Origin: Propionivibrio dicarboxylicus
GTDB lineage: Bacteria; Pseudomonadota; Gammaproteobacteria; Burkholderiales; Rhodocyclaceae
NCBI RefSeq assembly: GCF_900099695.1
Contig: NZ_FNCY01000006.1
Location: 124,001-188,000 of the forward strand
Length of the DNA stretch: 64,000 nucleotides
Direction of reading: 5' to 3'
Shown: in pieces, positions 39,547 to 52,100 of the stretch
Layout of the letters: each line of letters opens with the position of its first letter
How positions within the stretch are numbered: position 1 is the first letter of the stretch
Notes under the pieces: generated by a model
The model's database searches: none
What the model saw: the letters and a program-made list of their open reading frames with translations, nothing else
What the model was told of the DNA's origin: nothing
Translations under genes and position numbers: made by a program

Positions 39547-42125
39547 GCTCCCAGCAAGCGGCCCGCAACGCGCTGATCGCGCGCTACAAGCCGAGAATTC
39601 AAGCCGAACAGGCCAACATTTGCCAGCGCTTTCTTGAGGACCGAGACCCGCCGGGCATGCTGCACGCGCGCTGTCAACTGGTCGATGACGTCCTGCACGA
39701 GATTTGGCAGGAGCTTTGTCCCCACCCCTCCCTGGCTCTGGTTGCTGTCGGCGGTTATGGCCGCGGGCTGTTGTGGCCCTACTCCGACATCGACCTGCTG
39801 TTCCTGTTGCCGAAACGCCCGGACCCCAAACTCGCCGAGACGCTTGAGCAGTTCATCGGCCTGCTATGGGACATCGGCCTGGAAATCGGTCACAGTGTGC
39901 GCACGCCGGAAGAATGCCTGGCTGAAGCCGCCGGCGATCTGACCATCGAAACGGCGCTGGTCGAAGCGCGTCTGCTTGCCGGCAGCGAAGCCTTGTTCGC
40001 CGAACTCTCGGCTGCCTTCCGCAAGCAACTCGACCCGCAGACCTTTTTCCATTCCAAGCGAACCGAGCAAACCGAACGCTACCTCCGCTACCAGGAATCG
40101 CCCTACAGCCTCGAACCGAATTGCAAGGAGAGCCCCGGCGGCCTGCGCGACCTGCAGTCGATCCTCTGGATCGCCCAGGCGGCCGGATTCGGCAACACCT
40201 GGAAAGACCTGCAACTGCACGGATTCATCACGCAACAGGAGGCGCATGGACTGCAGCGGCGCGAACTGTTCCTGCAGCGCCTGCGCATTCAACTGCATAT
40301 CCATGTGCGGCGACGCGAAGACCGGCTGCTGTTCGACCACCAGCGTGCCATCGCCGAGAAAATGGGCTTCGCTGACACGACTTCGCTGCTCGCCAGCGAA
40401 CAGCTGATGCAGGAGTACTACCGGACTGCCAAGGCGATCACGCAACTCAACACCATCCTGCTGCAGAACATCGGTACAGCGATCTTCCCGATGCGCCCCC
40501 ACCCGCCGGTGCCGATCAACAAGCGCTTCCAGGCAGTCAATCAGCTGCTCGACGTGACCAACGAGGACGTTTTCAACCAGAAGCCAGGCGCCATCCTCGA
40601 AGCCTTCCTGATCATGCAGCAGCATTCCGAGCTGCGCGGCATGACCGCCCGGACCATCCGCGCCCTGTGGCGGGCGCGTACCCTGGTCGACCATGCCTTC
40701 CGCGACTCGCCGGAAAACAAGGCCTGTTTCATCTCCCTGTTCCAGCAGGAACGCGGCGTCCTGCACGAGTTGCGGCGCATGAACCAGTTCGAGATTCTCG
40801 GCCGCTACCTGCCCAACTTCGGCGACATCGTCGGCCGCATGCAGCACGACCTGTTCCATGCCTATACGGTCGATCAGCACACCATGCAGGTTCTGCGTAA
40901 CCTGAGGCGCTTTCTCGAAACCGAATTCGCCCACGAATACCCCTTCTGCAGCCAGCTGATCAGCAATTTCGATCGTCCCTGGGTGCTCTACATCGCCGCC
41001 ATTTTCCACGACATCGCCAAGGGCCGCGGCGGCAACCACTCTGAACTCGGTGCCGAGGATGCGCGGGTATTCTGCGAAAGCCACGGCCTCGATCCCGAGG
41101 ACCGCGAACTCATCGTCTGGCTGGTGCGGCAGCATCTCGAAATGTCGAGTGTCGCCCAGAAAAAGGACCTTTCCGATCCCGACGTCATCGCTGCCTTCGC
41201 TGCGCTGGTGGGCGACGAAAGACACCTGATTGCGCTCTATCTGCTGACGGTCGCCGATATTCGCGGCACCAGCCCAAAGGTGTGGAACACCTGGAAGGGC
41301 CAGCTCCTCGAAGACTTGTTCCGGCAGACGCAGCGGGTACTGAACTCCGACGGCGCGACACCGCCGAAGCAGGGCCTGATTCAGGAAAAGCAGCACGAAG
41401 CCGAACGGCTGATGCGCTTTCTGGCGATGCCGGACGGCGCGCACGAAATCCTCTGGAAGCAGCTCGACACGGTCTATTTCCAACGTCATTCCGCCGAGGA
41501 AATCGCCTGGCATGCGCGCATGCTGCACTATCGCGTCGCCAGTGAAGAGCCGGTGGTCAAGGCGCGGATATGTCGGCATGGCGCTGGCATCGAGGTGCTC
41601 GCCTACACGCGCGACATCAAGGACCTGTTCGTGCGCATGGTCGGTTTTTTCAGCCGCGCCGGCTTCAACATCATGGACGCGAAGATCCATACCACCCGCC
41701 ACGGCTACGCGCTCGACAGCTTCATCGTCCTCGACGTCAGCGGCCGCGACGACGATCGCGACCTGATCCAGTACATCGAACACGAACTGCGCGACCGCCT
41801 TAACCGCGAGACGGCACCGGACACCCCTGCCAACGTCCGCCTGTCGCGGCAGGTCAAGCACTTCCCGATCCAGCCGACCGTTTCGATCTATCCCGACGAC
41901 AAGGGCACGAACTTCGTCATGTCAGTGTCGGCAGCCGACCGCCCCGGCCTCTTGTTCACCGTGGCGACAACGCTGACCGAACACGGTGCCAATCTGCAAA
42001 CGGCGAAAATTGCCACCCTCGGTGAACGTGTCGAGGACACGTTCCTGATCAGCGGCGGCGACTTGACCGACAGTGCCAGCCGGATCCGACTGGAAGGCAA
42101 ACTGCTCGAACGACTGAAAAGCTGA
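39534..42125 (+). CDS. glnD: Bifunctional uridylyltransferase/uridylyl-removing enzyme GlnD
   Basis: An 863-residue nitrogen sensor that uridylylates and de-uridylylates PII proteins in response to glutamine. Domains in order: nucleotidyltransferase with [19 protein letters not shown] (about 60-80), the GlnD-specific linker, an HD domain with HTMQVL and [14 protein letters not shown] (about 450-510), and two C-terminal ACT domains (first [21 protein letters not shown] region, second [14 protein letters not shown]) that sense glutamine. I start at the GTG at 39534, overlapping the map end; upstream codons in this frame belong to map. Confidence 0.94.
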   Translation: MSRISSQQAARNALIARYKPRIQAEQANICQRFLEDRDPPGMLHARCQLVDDVLHEIWQELCPHPSLALVAVGGYGRGLLWPYSDIDLLFLLPKRPDPKLAETLEQFIGLLWDIGLEIGHSVRTPEECLAEAAGDLTIETALVEARLLAGSEALFAELSAAFRKQLDPQTFFHSKRTEQTERYLRYQESPYSLEPNCKESPGGLRDLQSILWIAQAAGFGNTWKDLQLHGFITQQEAHGLQRRELFLQRLRIQLHIHVRRREDRLLFDHQRAIAEKMGFADTTSLLASEQLMQEYYRTAKAITQLNTILLQNIGTAIFPMRPHPPVPINKRFQAVNQLLDVTNEDVFNQKPGAILEAFLIMQQHSELRGMTARTIRALWRARTLVDHAFRDSPENKACFISLFQQERGVLHELRRMNQFEILGRYLPNFGDIVGRMQHDLFHAYTVDQHTMQVLRNLRRFLETEFAHEYPFCSQLISNFDRPWVLYIAAIFHDIAKGRGGNHSELGAEDARVFCESHGLDPEDRELIVWLVRQHLEMSSVAQKKDLSDPDVIAAFAALVGDERHLIALYLLTVADIRGTSPKVWNTWKGQLLEDLFRQTQRVLNSDGATPPKQGLIQEKQHEAERLMRFLAMPDGAHEILWKQLDTVYFQRHSAEEIAWHARMLHYRVASEEPVVKARICRHGAGIEVLAYTRDIKDLFVRMVGFFSRAGFNIMDAKIHTTRHGYALDSFIVLDVSGRDDDRDLIQYIEHELRDRLNRETAPDTPANVRLSRQVKHFPIQPTVSIYPDDKGTNFVMSVSAADRPGLLFTVATTLTEHGANLQTAKIATLGERVEDTFLISGGDLTDSASRIRLEGKLLERLKS

Positions 42126-42171
42126 TGCGAGTAGCATTGCCCGGTGTCCGCGGCCGCGGTTTTACGAGCGC

Positions 42172-42782
42172 CGCCTGGAAATTCTTGCGCCGGTAGAGAA
42201 AGCCCCATTTACCGCGAGTATTCTGGGCGGCGCGGCCGAACAATACCGTCGCGGACGGGTCCGCCGTATAGGTCGAGTCCGTCCAGTTGCCGCGCAGATA
42301 ATCGATCGACACGGGCGTACCGGCGGTGCAGCCGTCCGATGATGATGCCATATCGAGGCAGACGGTCGCTTTGCCGGCGGCACTTGGCTGGCCAAGCGTG
42401 ATCGAACCGAAGCCGTTCGCCAGGGCGCCAACGGCGCTGACCGTCGTGCCCGTCGTCCCGGACAGCGCGATATTCGCTGTGGCATAGGTCGTGCAACTAT
42501 CGGCAAGATTCGTCTGCCCATACGAGCCTGTCCAGTATTGCGCCTCGCTACGCACGACATAAGGCGCCCATTCCGACCCCCGGCCGGAAACCAGGCGCAA
42601 GCGTCCGGAGCGAACCGGCGTCGCGCTCGATTTACTGTCTCCGCTTGCCAATGCGACGCCGCCGTTGCACGGCACCCAGATCGACCCTCAGTTTGTCCAA
42701 CTGGCGCCGGGGCCAGACCCGAGAGAAATAGCCGTGCCCAGACAAACAAGATACCCAGTTTGCGGGAAACAAAAATCGACAT
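42172..42782 (-). pseudogene. Remnant of a DUF6701 (MshQ-like) protein
   Basis: Two broken pieces in different frames. 42782-42683 reads as a start with a hydrophobic signal-like stretch (MSIFVSRKLGILFVWARLFL). From 42687 to about 42175, after an in-frame TGA and a frame change, the sequence matches the C-terminal part of DUF6701 proteins: RSGRLRLVSGRGSE, EAQYWTGSYGQTNLADSCT, then ATVLFGRAAQ and the terminal WGFLYRRKNF. Intact family members, linked to MSHA/type IV pilin loci, are about 1000 residues or more, so most of the gene is gone. The natural stop is lost and the frame runs on into the glnD 3' end. The flanks (42126-42171, 42783-42920) contain nothing else I recognise. Confidence 0.65.
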
Positions 42783-42920
42783 GGAGTCGATAGGATTCAG
42801 CGGCAGGCACGCCCCCTGCCGCGCAGCGTTATAAACAAGCGTTCATCTCAACACGGCATTATCTTGCCGGCATGTTGTCGAGGAAAGATGTTTCACCTCT
42901 TCTAACAGGCCGTATCTGAC

Positions 42921-43445
42921 TTATGCCTGCGCGTCAGGGAACAACACGTCGCTGAATCCGAACTGTCGAAAGTCCCGAATTCGCATTGGATAAAGCATGC
43001 CATCGAGATGATCGCACTCGTGCTGCACGACGCGGGCATGGAAGCCTTCGACCGTGCGTTCAAGCGGATTTCCCTGCGGATCGAATCCGGTATAGCGCAG
43101 ACGCGTCCAACGCGGCACCTTGCCACGCAGGCCAGGCACCGACAGACACCCTTCCCAATCGTCCTCGGTCGCATCGGAGAGCGGTGTCAGAATCGGGTTG
43201 ACGAGCACGGTAAAGGGTACGGCGTCCGCATCCGGATAGCGCGGATTGTGCTCGAAACCGAAGATCACCACCCGCAGATCGACGCCGATCTGCGGTGCCG
43301 CCAGACCAACGCCATCGTACTCGCGCATGGTCTCCATCATCTCCTCGATCAGCGCCAGCAACTCGGGCGTATTGAACTCGGTGACCTCGCGTGCCCGTTG
43401 CAGCAGGCGGGAATCCCCCATCCGGAGCACGGGCCTGCTAGGCAC
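42921..43445 (-). CDS. def: Peptide deformylase
   Basis: A 174-residue metallo-enzyme removing the formyl group from new proteins. All three motifs are present: [18 protein letters not shown] with the metal-binding Cys, and QHECDHLDG with the HExxH-type site. It begins at a GTG (43445) overlapping the upstream gene by 8 bases; [10 protein letters not shown] aligns with normal N-termini. It is the last gene of the leftward smc operon. Being away from fmt suggests a second def elsewhere. Confidence 0.95.
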   Translation of the reverse strand: MPSRPVLRMGDSRLLQRAREVTEFNTPELLALIEEMMETMREYDGVGLAAPQIGVDLRVVIFGFEHNPRYPDADAVPFTVLVNPILTPLSDATEDDWEGCLSVPGLRGKVPRWTRLRYTGFDPQGNPLERTVEGFHARVVQHECDHLDGMLYPMRIRDFRQFGFSDVLFPDAQA

Positions 43446-44193
43446 AGCCGCACCCGCTACGCATGACGAGTTCGCCGATGATCGAGCGGACGTGGCTCAT
43501 CGACTCCTGCAGCACGCTCTCGATCGCCTCGAACTTGATCCCGTGACGACTGTCGGCGCGACCGGCCGCGTAATTGACGACCAGGTTGATCGCCGCATAG
43601 GGCACGCCCAATTCACGCGCAAGCGCCGCTTCCGGCATCCCGGTCATGCCGACGACATCGGCGCCGTCGCGCTCGTAACGGTCGATCTCGGCCGCCGTTT
43701 CGAGCCGCGGCCCTTGCGTCGCCGCGTAGACGGAGGAATCGCTGACCGGCACGCCGGCACTGGCGGCGGCATCCATCAGTTGCCGGCGCAAATCGGCGTC
43801 ATAGGGCTCGGTGAAATCGATATGCGTGACCTTGCCATCCGGCCCTTCATGAAAGGTCGATTTCCGGCCCCAGGTGTAATCGATGATCTGGTGAGGAATC
43901 ACGACATCGCCGGGCTTGAGGTCGGGACGGATACTGCCGACCGAAGCTACCGAAACGATGCGCTGCGCGCCGAGCTTCTGCAGCGCCCAGAGATTGGCGC
44001 GGTAATTCACCTCATGCGGCGGAATCGTATGTCCGTAACCGTGCCGGGCGAGAAAGGCCACCGGTTCGCCGCAGATCCGCCCAAGCGTGACCGGACCGGA
44101 GGGATCGCCATAAGGCGTGCGCACGACCTCGCGGTGCGAGATGTCGAGGTTCGCGAGTTGCGAGAGGCCGCTGCCTCCGATCACGGCGAGCAT
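43438..44193 (-). CDS. S-methyl-5'-thioinosine phosphorylase (MTAP/PNP family)
   Basis: A 251-residue trimeric purine nucleoside phosphorylase. Motifs: IGGSGLSQL (phosphate loop), [31 protein letters not shown] and [15 protein letters not shown]. At the base-recognition site of human MTAP (two aspartates) this protein has Asn207 and Ala209 in VVNYAAG, the change that favours 6-oxopurines, so methylthioinosine rather than methylthioadenosine is the likely substrate. That fits its direct neighbour hpt, which would salvage the hypoxanthine released. It starts one base after the hpt stop. Confidence 0.82.
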   Translation of the reverse strand: MLAVIGGSGLSQLANLDISHREVVRTPYGDPSGPVTLGRICGEPVAFLARHGYGHTIPPHEVNYRANLWALQKLGAQRIVSVASVGSIRPDLKPGDVVIPHQIIDYTWGRKSTFHEGPDGKVTHIDFTEPYDADLRRQLMDAAASAGVPVSDSSVYAATQGPRLETAAEIDRYERDGADVVGMTGMPEAALARELGVPYAAINLVVNYAAGRADSRHGIKFEAIESVLQESMSHVRSIIGELVMRSGCGCA

Positions 44194-44194
44194 T

Positions 44195-44743
44195 TCATGC
44201 TCCTTTCATCGCATAGATGGCCGGCAGATTGCGGAAATGTCCGCTGACGTCCATGCCATAGCCGAAAACGAAACGATCCGGCACCGTCAGTGCGACGAAA
44301 TCGGCCCGGATCGGCTTTGTCTTGCCGTTCAACTTTTCTGTCGCCACGGCCGTATAGCACTGCCGCGCGCCCAGTTCCGACAGGCGATCGACGATGGCCG
44401 CCAGCGTCAGCCCTTCGTCGAGGATATCGTCGAGCACGATCACCGTCCGGCCTTCGACCGGCGTCCGCGGCGCTGCACGCCAGGACAAGGCGCCCCCGGA
44501 GGTTTCCTGACCGTAGCGCGTGACGTGCAGGTAATCGAACTCGAGCGGGAAATCGAGTTGGGTCATCAGGTGCCCGGCAAAGGGCACACCGCCGCTCATC
44601 ACGCACAGCACGAGCGGATTGGTGTCGGCCAACTGTTGCGTGATCTCGGCGGCAACGCGCGAGACCGCCACTTTGACGGTCTCGGCGGAGTGGATCAGAT
44701 CGGCCGCGGCGAGAATCGCCTTGGCATTTTCAATGTCGGTCAT
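44195..44743 (-). CDS. hpt: Hypoxanthine-guanine phosphoribosyltransferase
   Basis: A 182-residue type I phosphoribosyltransferase. The PRPP-binding motif [15 protein letters not shown], the pyrophosphate loop near [12 protein letters not shown] and the purine-contact FVFGYGMD are visible. It converts hypoxanthine and guanine to IMP and GMP. Start overlaps the galU stop by 4 bases; it sits between galU and the thioinosine phosphorylase, forming a small salvage module. Confidence 0.92.
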   Translation of the reverse strand: MTDIENAKAILAAADLIHSAETVKVAVSRVAAEITQQLADTNPLVLCVMSGGVPFAGHLMTQLDFPLEFDYLHVTRYGQETSGGALSWRAAPRTPVEGRTVIVLDDILDEGLTLAAIVDRLSELGARQCYTAVATEKLNGKTKPIRADFVALTVPDRFVFGYGMDVSGHFRNLPAIYAMKGA

Positions 44744-45612
44744 GCATTTTCCAGGGTATTGAGGTACTGCGAAAATGCGGCGCCCACTTCGGGATGACGG
44801 CGACCGAAATCAACGGTCGCTTCCAGATAACCGAGTTTGGAGCCGCAATCAAAACGTTTGCCGAGATAGCGATAGGCCAGCACCTGCTCTTCCGCCATCA
44901 ACGAAGCAATGCCGTCGGTCAGCTGGATTTCGCCGCCCGATCCCGGCGCCACCGTTTCCAGGTGATGGAAGATCCTCGGCGTCAGGATGTAACGCCCGAC
45001 CACCGCCAGATTCGATGGTGCCACCTCGGGCTTGGGCTTCTCGACGATCGCCTCGATCCGTTCGAGCCGGTCGCCGACCGGCGCCGACTTGACGATACCA
45101 TAACTGGCGGTATCGGCCGGCGGCACGTCGAGGGCACCGAGAATCGAGCAGCGGTAATAGTCGAATTTGTCCGTCATCTGCTTCATCACCGGCACTTCGT
45201 GATCGAGCAAATCGTCCGCCAGCAGCACGGCGAACGGCTCGTCGCCGACCACCGGTTTGGCGCACAGCACGGCGTGCCCCAAGCCCAGCGCTTCGGGCTG
45301 GCGCAGATAGATGCAGTTGATGTTCTTCGGCAGCATGTTGCGGACGAACTCGAGCATTTCCGTCTTGTTCTTGGCGGCGAGTTCGGTCTCAAGCTCATAG
45401 GCCTTGTCGAAATGGTCTTCGATCGCCCGCTTGGTGCGGCCGGTGACGAAGATCATGTCGGTGATGCCGGCAGCGACCGCCTCCTCGACGGCGTACTGGA
45501 TCAGCGGCTTATCGACGATCGGCATCATTTCCTTCGGGCTGGCCTTGGTCGCCGGCAAGAAGCGCGTACCGAGTCCGGCGACCGGAAAGACCGCCTTGGT
45601 AACCTTTTTCAT
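44740..45612 (-). CDS. galU: UTP-glucose-1-phosphate uridylyltransferase
   Basis: A 290-residue enzyme making UDP-glucose for LPS core and other glycans. The nucleotide-binding start [21 protein letters not shown], the LVDK-type [23 protein letters not shown] and the Lys in EKPKPE are conserved. An AGGATAA ribosome-binding site precedes the ATG; gap to ligA is 13 bases. Confidence 0.96.
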   Translation of the reverse strand: MKKVTKAVFPVAGLGTRFLPATKASPKEMMPIVDKPLIQYAVEEAVAAGITDMIFVTGRTKRAIEDHFDKAYELETELAAKNKTEMLEFVRNMLPKNINCIYLRQPEALGLGHAVLCAKPVVGDEPFAVLLADDLLDHEVPVMKQMTDKFDYYRCSILGALDVPPADTASYGIVKSAPVGDRLERIEAIVEKPKPEVAPSNLAVVGRYILTPRIFHHLETVAPGSGGEIQLTDGIASLMAEEQVLAYRYLGKRFDCGSKLGYLEATVDFGRRHPEVGAAFSQYLNTLENA

Positions 45613-45625
45613 GATGTTATCCTCA

Positions 45626-47656
<2,031 letters not shown>

Positions 47657-49126
47657 TCAGGAAAACAGCCGCTGGGCGAAAGCGCCGCCGGCAGGCAGCT
47701 TGCGCGTCGCCATCGTCGTCTGGTACTGCGCGATCTGGCGCCGGATCGGTTCGAGCGCACCGTCGGAGAGCGGACGCCGGTTGTCATCGACAAGCGCACC
47801 CTTGAGCACGTCGGCAAAGCGTTTGGCCAGATCGACCATCTGCGCGAAGATGCGATCGCCGTGAGCGACGGTCGGCACATCGAGCAGGAAGGTCAGCCCG
47901 TGCGTCGTCATCGTCTTCATCGCTTCCCCGACAAACCCCGCGGCCTCGTGATTGAGCAGGACGTAGAGGACGTTGCCATCGTCGTCGACGCGGACAAAGC
48001 GGCCATTCTCGATCACCATTCCGGCCGATTCGGCCAAGGCCCGGATTTTCGTTCCCGGCAAGGGCGTGGCAACGCTGACCACGTTGATGCCGATCTGAAT
48101 ATCGACGCCGGCACAGAAGGCGTCGAGCGCCGCGGCCTTCTCGAGCGCGCTCTGCCGTTGCGGCATATCGACGATGGCCATCAGCGCATGCGCAAGATCA
48201 TGCATGGCGACATGGAAGACCGTCAGCTCGGCATCCGACACCGGTCCGCGACGATCGACGAGTTGCAGGCCAATGCGCAGGCTGCGGTACGGGGTATCGC
48301 TGCCGGCCTCGATCGCCTCCCATTCGCGCGTCGTCTCGTTAAAACCGAACCAGAGCACGCGTTTGCGCACATGGGCAAGCGCCTCCTTGACGGCACCGAG
48401 GATTTGCGCCGCCGGCGCCGGTTCGATCGCTTCAAGCGCGGCGATGTAATCGACCTCCGCCGACAACAGGTGCTGCGGTTCGGCCACTTCACGGAATTCG
48501 TCGCTGGTAGCAGGAGCTGCCGGCGCCACCTCGACAGGCTCGACCCGACTGGGCGCAGCCTTCGGCGCTGACATCGGCGAAGCGGTAACCGGCGGACGCG
48601 GCGCTGTCACCGGCCTGGGCGGCACCGCTGCTTGTGCTGACGCTTGGACAGGCGGTGCTGGCCGGGTCGGCACAACCGGCTCGGGGGTGAAAGCAGGCAC
48701 GGAAGCGGGTGTGGCGTCGGGCGCCAAAACGGGCGCCGGGGGCGCCATGACATCGTCCTCGACGCGCAACACCGGTTCGATCCGTTCACCGCTGACGGCG
48801 TCGACACGCAGGACCGGCTCGATGCGTTGCGGCACCGGCTCGGCCGGCATCCGCCGCTCGATCATCGGCGTCTCGGCTACCGGCGCGGGGATATCCTCAT
48901 CCTCCGTCCTCATCGCCGGCTCGTCGTCCGGCAGCGCTTCTTCCGGTTCGACACGCATCGCCGGCGCCTCGTCGTCCGTCGAGGTCACCAGCACGTCTTC
49001 CTCCGCTGGCTCCAGCAGGCGCTGCGCCAAGGTGCGGTGGCGGTATTCAATCCAGGCGTTGTAGGCCACCACGCCCGATACGGCGACGGCCCCGAGGCCG
49101 ATCAGACCTATCTGCAGTTCGGTCAT
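47657..49126 (-). CDS. zipA: ZipA-like cell division protein
   Basis: A 489-residue inner-membrane protein. One N-terminal helix (about residues 5-24, IGLIGLGAVAVSGVVAYNA) is followed by a long acidic, Pro/Ala/Val-rich linker (about 45-215) and a C-terminal ZipA FtsZ-binding-type domain (about 225-470: DYIAALEAIEPAPAAQIL to the TTHGLTFLLDVPTV region). The position between smc and ligA is the usual zipA locus. The C-terminal domain is divergent from E. coli ZipA, so direct FtsZ binding is inferred. Confidence 0.83.
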   Translation of the reverse strand: MTELQIGLIGLGAVAVSGVVAYNAWIEYRHRTLAQRLLEPAEEDVLVTSTDDEAPAMRVEPEEALPDDEPAMRTEDEDIPAPVAETPMIERRMPAEPVPQRIEPVLRVDAVSGERIEPVLRVEDDVMAPPAPVLAPDATPASVPAFTPEPVVPTRPAPPVQASAQAAVPPRPVTAPRPPVTASPMSAPKAAPSRVEPVEVAPAAPATSDEFREVAEPQHLLSAEVDYIAALEAIEPAPAAQILGAVKEALAHVRKRVLWFGFNETTREWEAIEAGSDTPYRSLRIGLQLVDRRGPVSDAELTVFHVAMHDLAHALMAIVDMPQRQSALEKAAALDAFCAGVDIQIGINVVSVATPLPGTKIRALAESAGMVIENGRFVRVDDDGNVLYVLLNHEAAGFVGEAMKTMTTHGLTFLLDVPTVAHGDRIFAQMVDLAKRFADVLKGALVDDNRRPLSDGALEPIRRQIAQYQTTMATRKLPAGGAFAQRLFS

Positions 49127-49135
49127 AGTTCTCCG

Positions 49136-52100
49136 CTATAGGATTTGCTCGCGCATGCGCAAGGCCTCTTCCATATCGACTTCGACAATGCGCGACACCC
49201 CGGATTCCTGCATCGTCACGCCGACCAACTGCTGCGCCATCTCCATGGCGATCTTGTTGTGGCTGATGAAGAGAAACTGGGTGTTCGTCGACATGCGCTG
49301 GACCATCGCGCAGAAGCGTTCAGTATTGGTATCGTCGAGCGGCGCATCGACCTCGTCAAGCAGGCAGAATGGCGCCGGATTGAGCCGGAACATGGCGAAC
49401 ACCAGCGCGATCGCGGTCAGCGCTTTTTCGCCGCCGGAAAGCAGGTGGATCGTCGAATTCTTCTTGCCTGGCGGCTGCGCCATGACCTGCACACCGGCAT
49501 CGAGGATTTCCTCGCCGGTAATAATCAGGCGCGCTTCGCCGCCTCCGAACAGGATCGGGAACAGCTCGCCAAAATTCTTGTTCACCGTGTCGTAGGTTGC
49601 CTGCAGCAAATCGCGGGTTTCGCGATCGATGCGCCGGATGGCGTTTTCCAGCGTTTCCATCGCCTGCGTCAGGTCCTCCGATTGCGCGTCAAGGAAACCC
49701 TTGCGTTCGCGTGCCGATTCGAGTTCGTCGAGCGCCGCCAGATTGACCGGTCCCAGGGCCTCGATCGAGCGCTGCAAAGTGGTGATCGCCCCTTGCAGCG
49801 CGCTCGGACGGGCATTCGGCAGGTCAAGCGACAGGCTCGCCTCATCGGCCTGCGCTTCTTCCAACTGTGCCGCCATCTGCTCGACGTTCAGCGCCGCCGC
49901 CTGTTCCTTCAGACGGAAGTCGCCGATGCGTTCGCGCAGCGGTTCGAGACTCAGTTCGACCTTCATGCGCTGCTCTTCGAGCGTCCGCAGCGCGCCGGCC
50001 GCAGCTTCCTGCGCATCGCGCGCCGTGATCAGTGCCTGTTCGCACGCCACGCGCCGCTCCAACGCGGCCTGCAGTTGCGGCTCGAGATCCTCCGACTGCA
50101 TGGCCTCGGCCGTTTCGGCGCAACGCACCAGCTCGTCGGCAATGCGGTCAATCTGCTTGAGCGCGAGATCGCGGTTGTTCTTGATTTCGCCGAGCTTCGT
50201 CCGGCATTCACGCTGCGAAAACTGCGCTTCGCGCCACTCGCGTTCAGCCGCATTGACGCGTTCGCGCTCGTCACGCAGCGTCCGCTCGGCCTGTTCGAAG
50301 CGGGCGGAAATCGCGTCGAGCCGCATCTGCAACTCGCGAATCGCCTCGCGCGCGCTCTCGACCGCCTCGTCCGCCATGAACAGGCGTTCGTTTTCGGCTT
50401 CTTCCTCGGCGGCCATGTCGGCGAAGCTGGCGTCGATCTGTTCCTGGCGCTCGCGGAAACGGTCGAGCGCCTGCGACAGCTTCAGCGTCTCGACCTGAAT
50501 GGCATGCGCCTGTTCCTGCAGCACATCGAGTTCGCGCCGCGCCTCCTGCAGCGAATTCTGCGCGTCGGCGATCGTCGCCTCGATCTCGGCCAGACGCTCC
50601 TGCGCCTGTTCGACGCGCTCCTCGCGCTCGGCGATGATGCGGCCAAGCTCCTCGATTTCGCGCTGGCGTTCGAGCAGACCGTGTTCGGCAGCATCGGCGG
50701 CAAACAGCGTGACGCTTTGCCGCGTAATGACATCGCCATGAGGCGTGACGCAGCAGGCGTTGCCGGTCAGCGTCTCGCGCCGGTCGAGCGCGGCTTGCAG
50801 ACTGGGGACGGCATGCACGTCGCCGAGCCAGTCGGCAAGAATCGCCGCCAGTCGGGCATCGTCGCAACGGATCTTGGCCATCAGGCTGTCGTGGCGATGC
50901 TTGGTTTCGCCCCCCCCGACCGGCAACAGCAGCGTCAGCTTGCTGCCCGGCCGATCCTTGTCCCAGGCCGGATCGACGTCGTCGGCGGACAGGGCGTTGA
51001 GCCGCTCGCGCAGGACCGCTTCGACCGCGTCTTCCCAGCCGGCATCGACATGCAAGGACTTCCACAGCGGTTCGTGTTTCTCCAGGTGATAGCGGCGCAG
51101 CCATTCGCCGACCTTGCCATCGCCCTGAACGCGCTTTTGCAGTTGTTCCAGCGCGATGCGTCGCGCATGTGCCTCGGCACGTTCCTTCTGCACCAGCTGC
51201 ACATCGGCCATGACCTGCCGGCGCTGCTGATCGAGCCCCGGCAAGGCACGCTGCCGCGACATCAGGTCTTCCTGCGCCGTCGCGATCTTCTCGCGCAGTT
51301 CGGCCAGCAGCTCCTGCTTGAATTCGAACTCGGCATGATCCGGCACCGGCAATGCTTCGCGTTCCTGGTTCAGCCGGTCGCGCCGGCTCGCCAGGATCTG
51401 CAGCGAACGCTGTGCGTGGCCGCGATTCGTCAGCTCGACCTGCAGGCGCTGTTCGGCGCGCGCGATCTCGCCACGCTGCGTATTGACGGCTTCCTGCACT
51501 TCGGCATAGGCCTCCTCGACCAGCGGCAGGCGCTCCTGCTGTGCCGCGAGGCGCATTTCGCCCTGCTCGGCGCGCTCGTCGGCCAGTACCGAAAGCTCTT
51601 CCCAGCGCGTCTGATCGGCGTCGTATTTCTCGACGTCGGCTTCCCACTGCTGCTTGTCGGCCTGCAACTGCGTCAAGCGTGATTCGTACTCGCTCTGCGA
51701 CTCGCGACGATGGCGGATTTCGGCCTCGAGCCGCGCCACTTCGGCACTGGCCTTGTAGTTTTCCGACTGGGCCGACTGCACGCCGTCAGTGGCGATGAAA
51801 TGGTTCTCGCGCGCTTCTTCGAGCTTGGCTTCGGTCTCGCGCAGCGCCGCATTCTGCGCTTCGAGTTCGTTGACGGCACGCTCCACTTCGCGCGCCACGC
51901 GTTCGCGCTCGGTCTGCGCCTCGTTGCGCCGCAGCAGCCAGAGCAGCTGTTGCTTGCGCGTCAGCGATTCGTGGTATTCCCGGAACTGGCGCGCCACCGC
52001 CGCTTGCTCTTCGAGCCGCTCCATCTGCGAGCCGAGTTCGACCCGGATATCCTCGACCCGGGTCAGGTTCTCACGCGTGTCCGACAGCCGGTTCTCGGTT

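Noticed and set aside
39864-41861. Long open frame antisense to glnD
   Set aside because: No domain visible; glnD nucleotidyltransferase, HD and ACT motifs are intact on the other strand.
42854-42869. Terminator after def (CGGCA/TGCCG hairpin)
   Set aside because: Only five base pairs and no T-run on the minus strand.
49145-51682. Long open frame antisense to smc
   Set aside because: No motif or start context; the smc coiled-coil and ATPase motifs explain the region.
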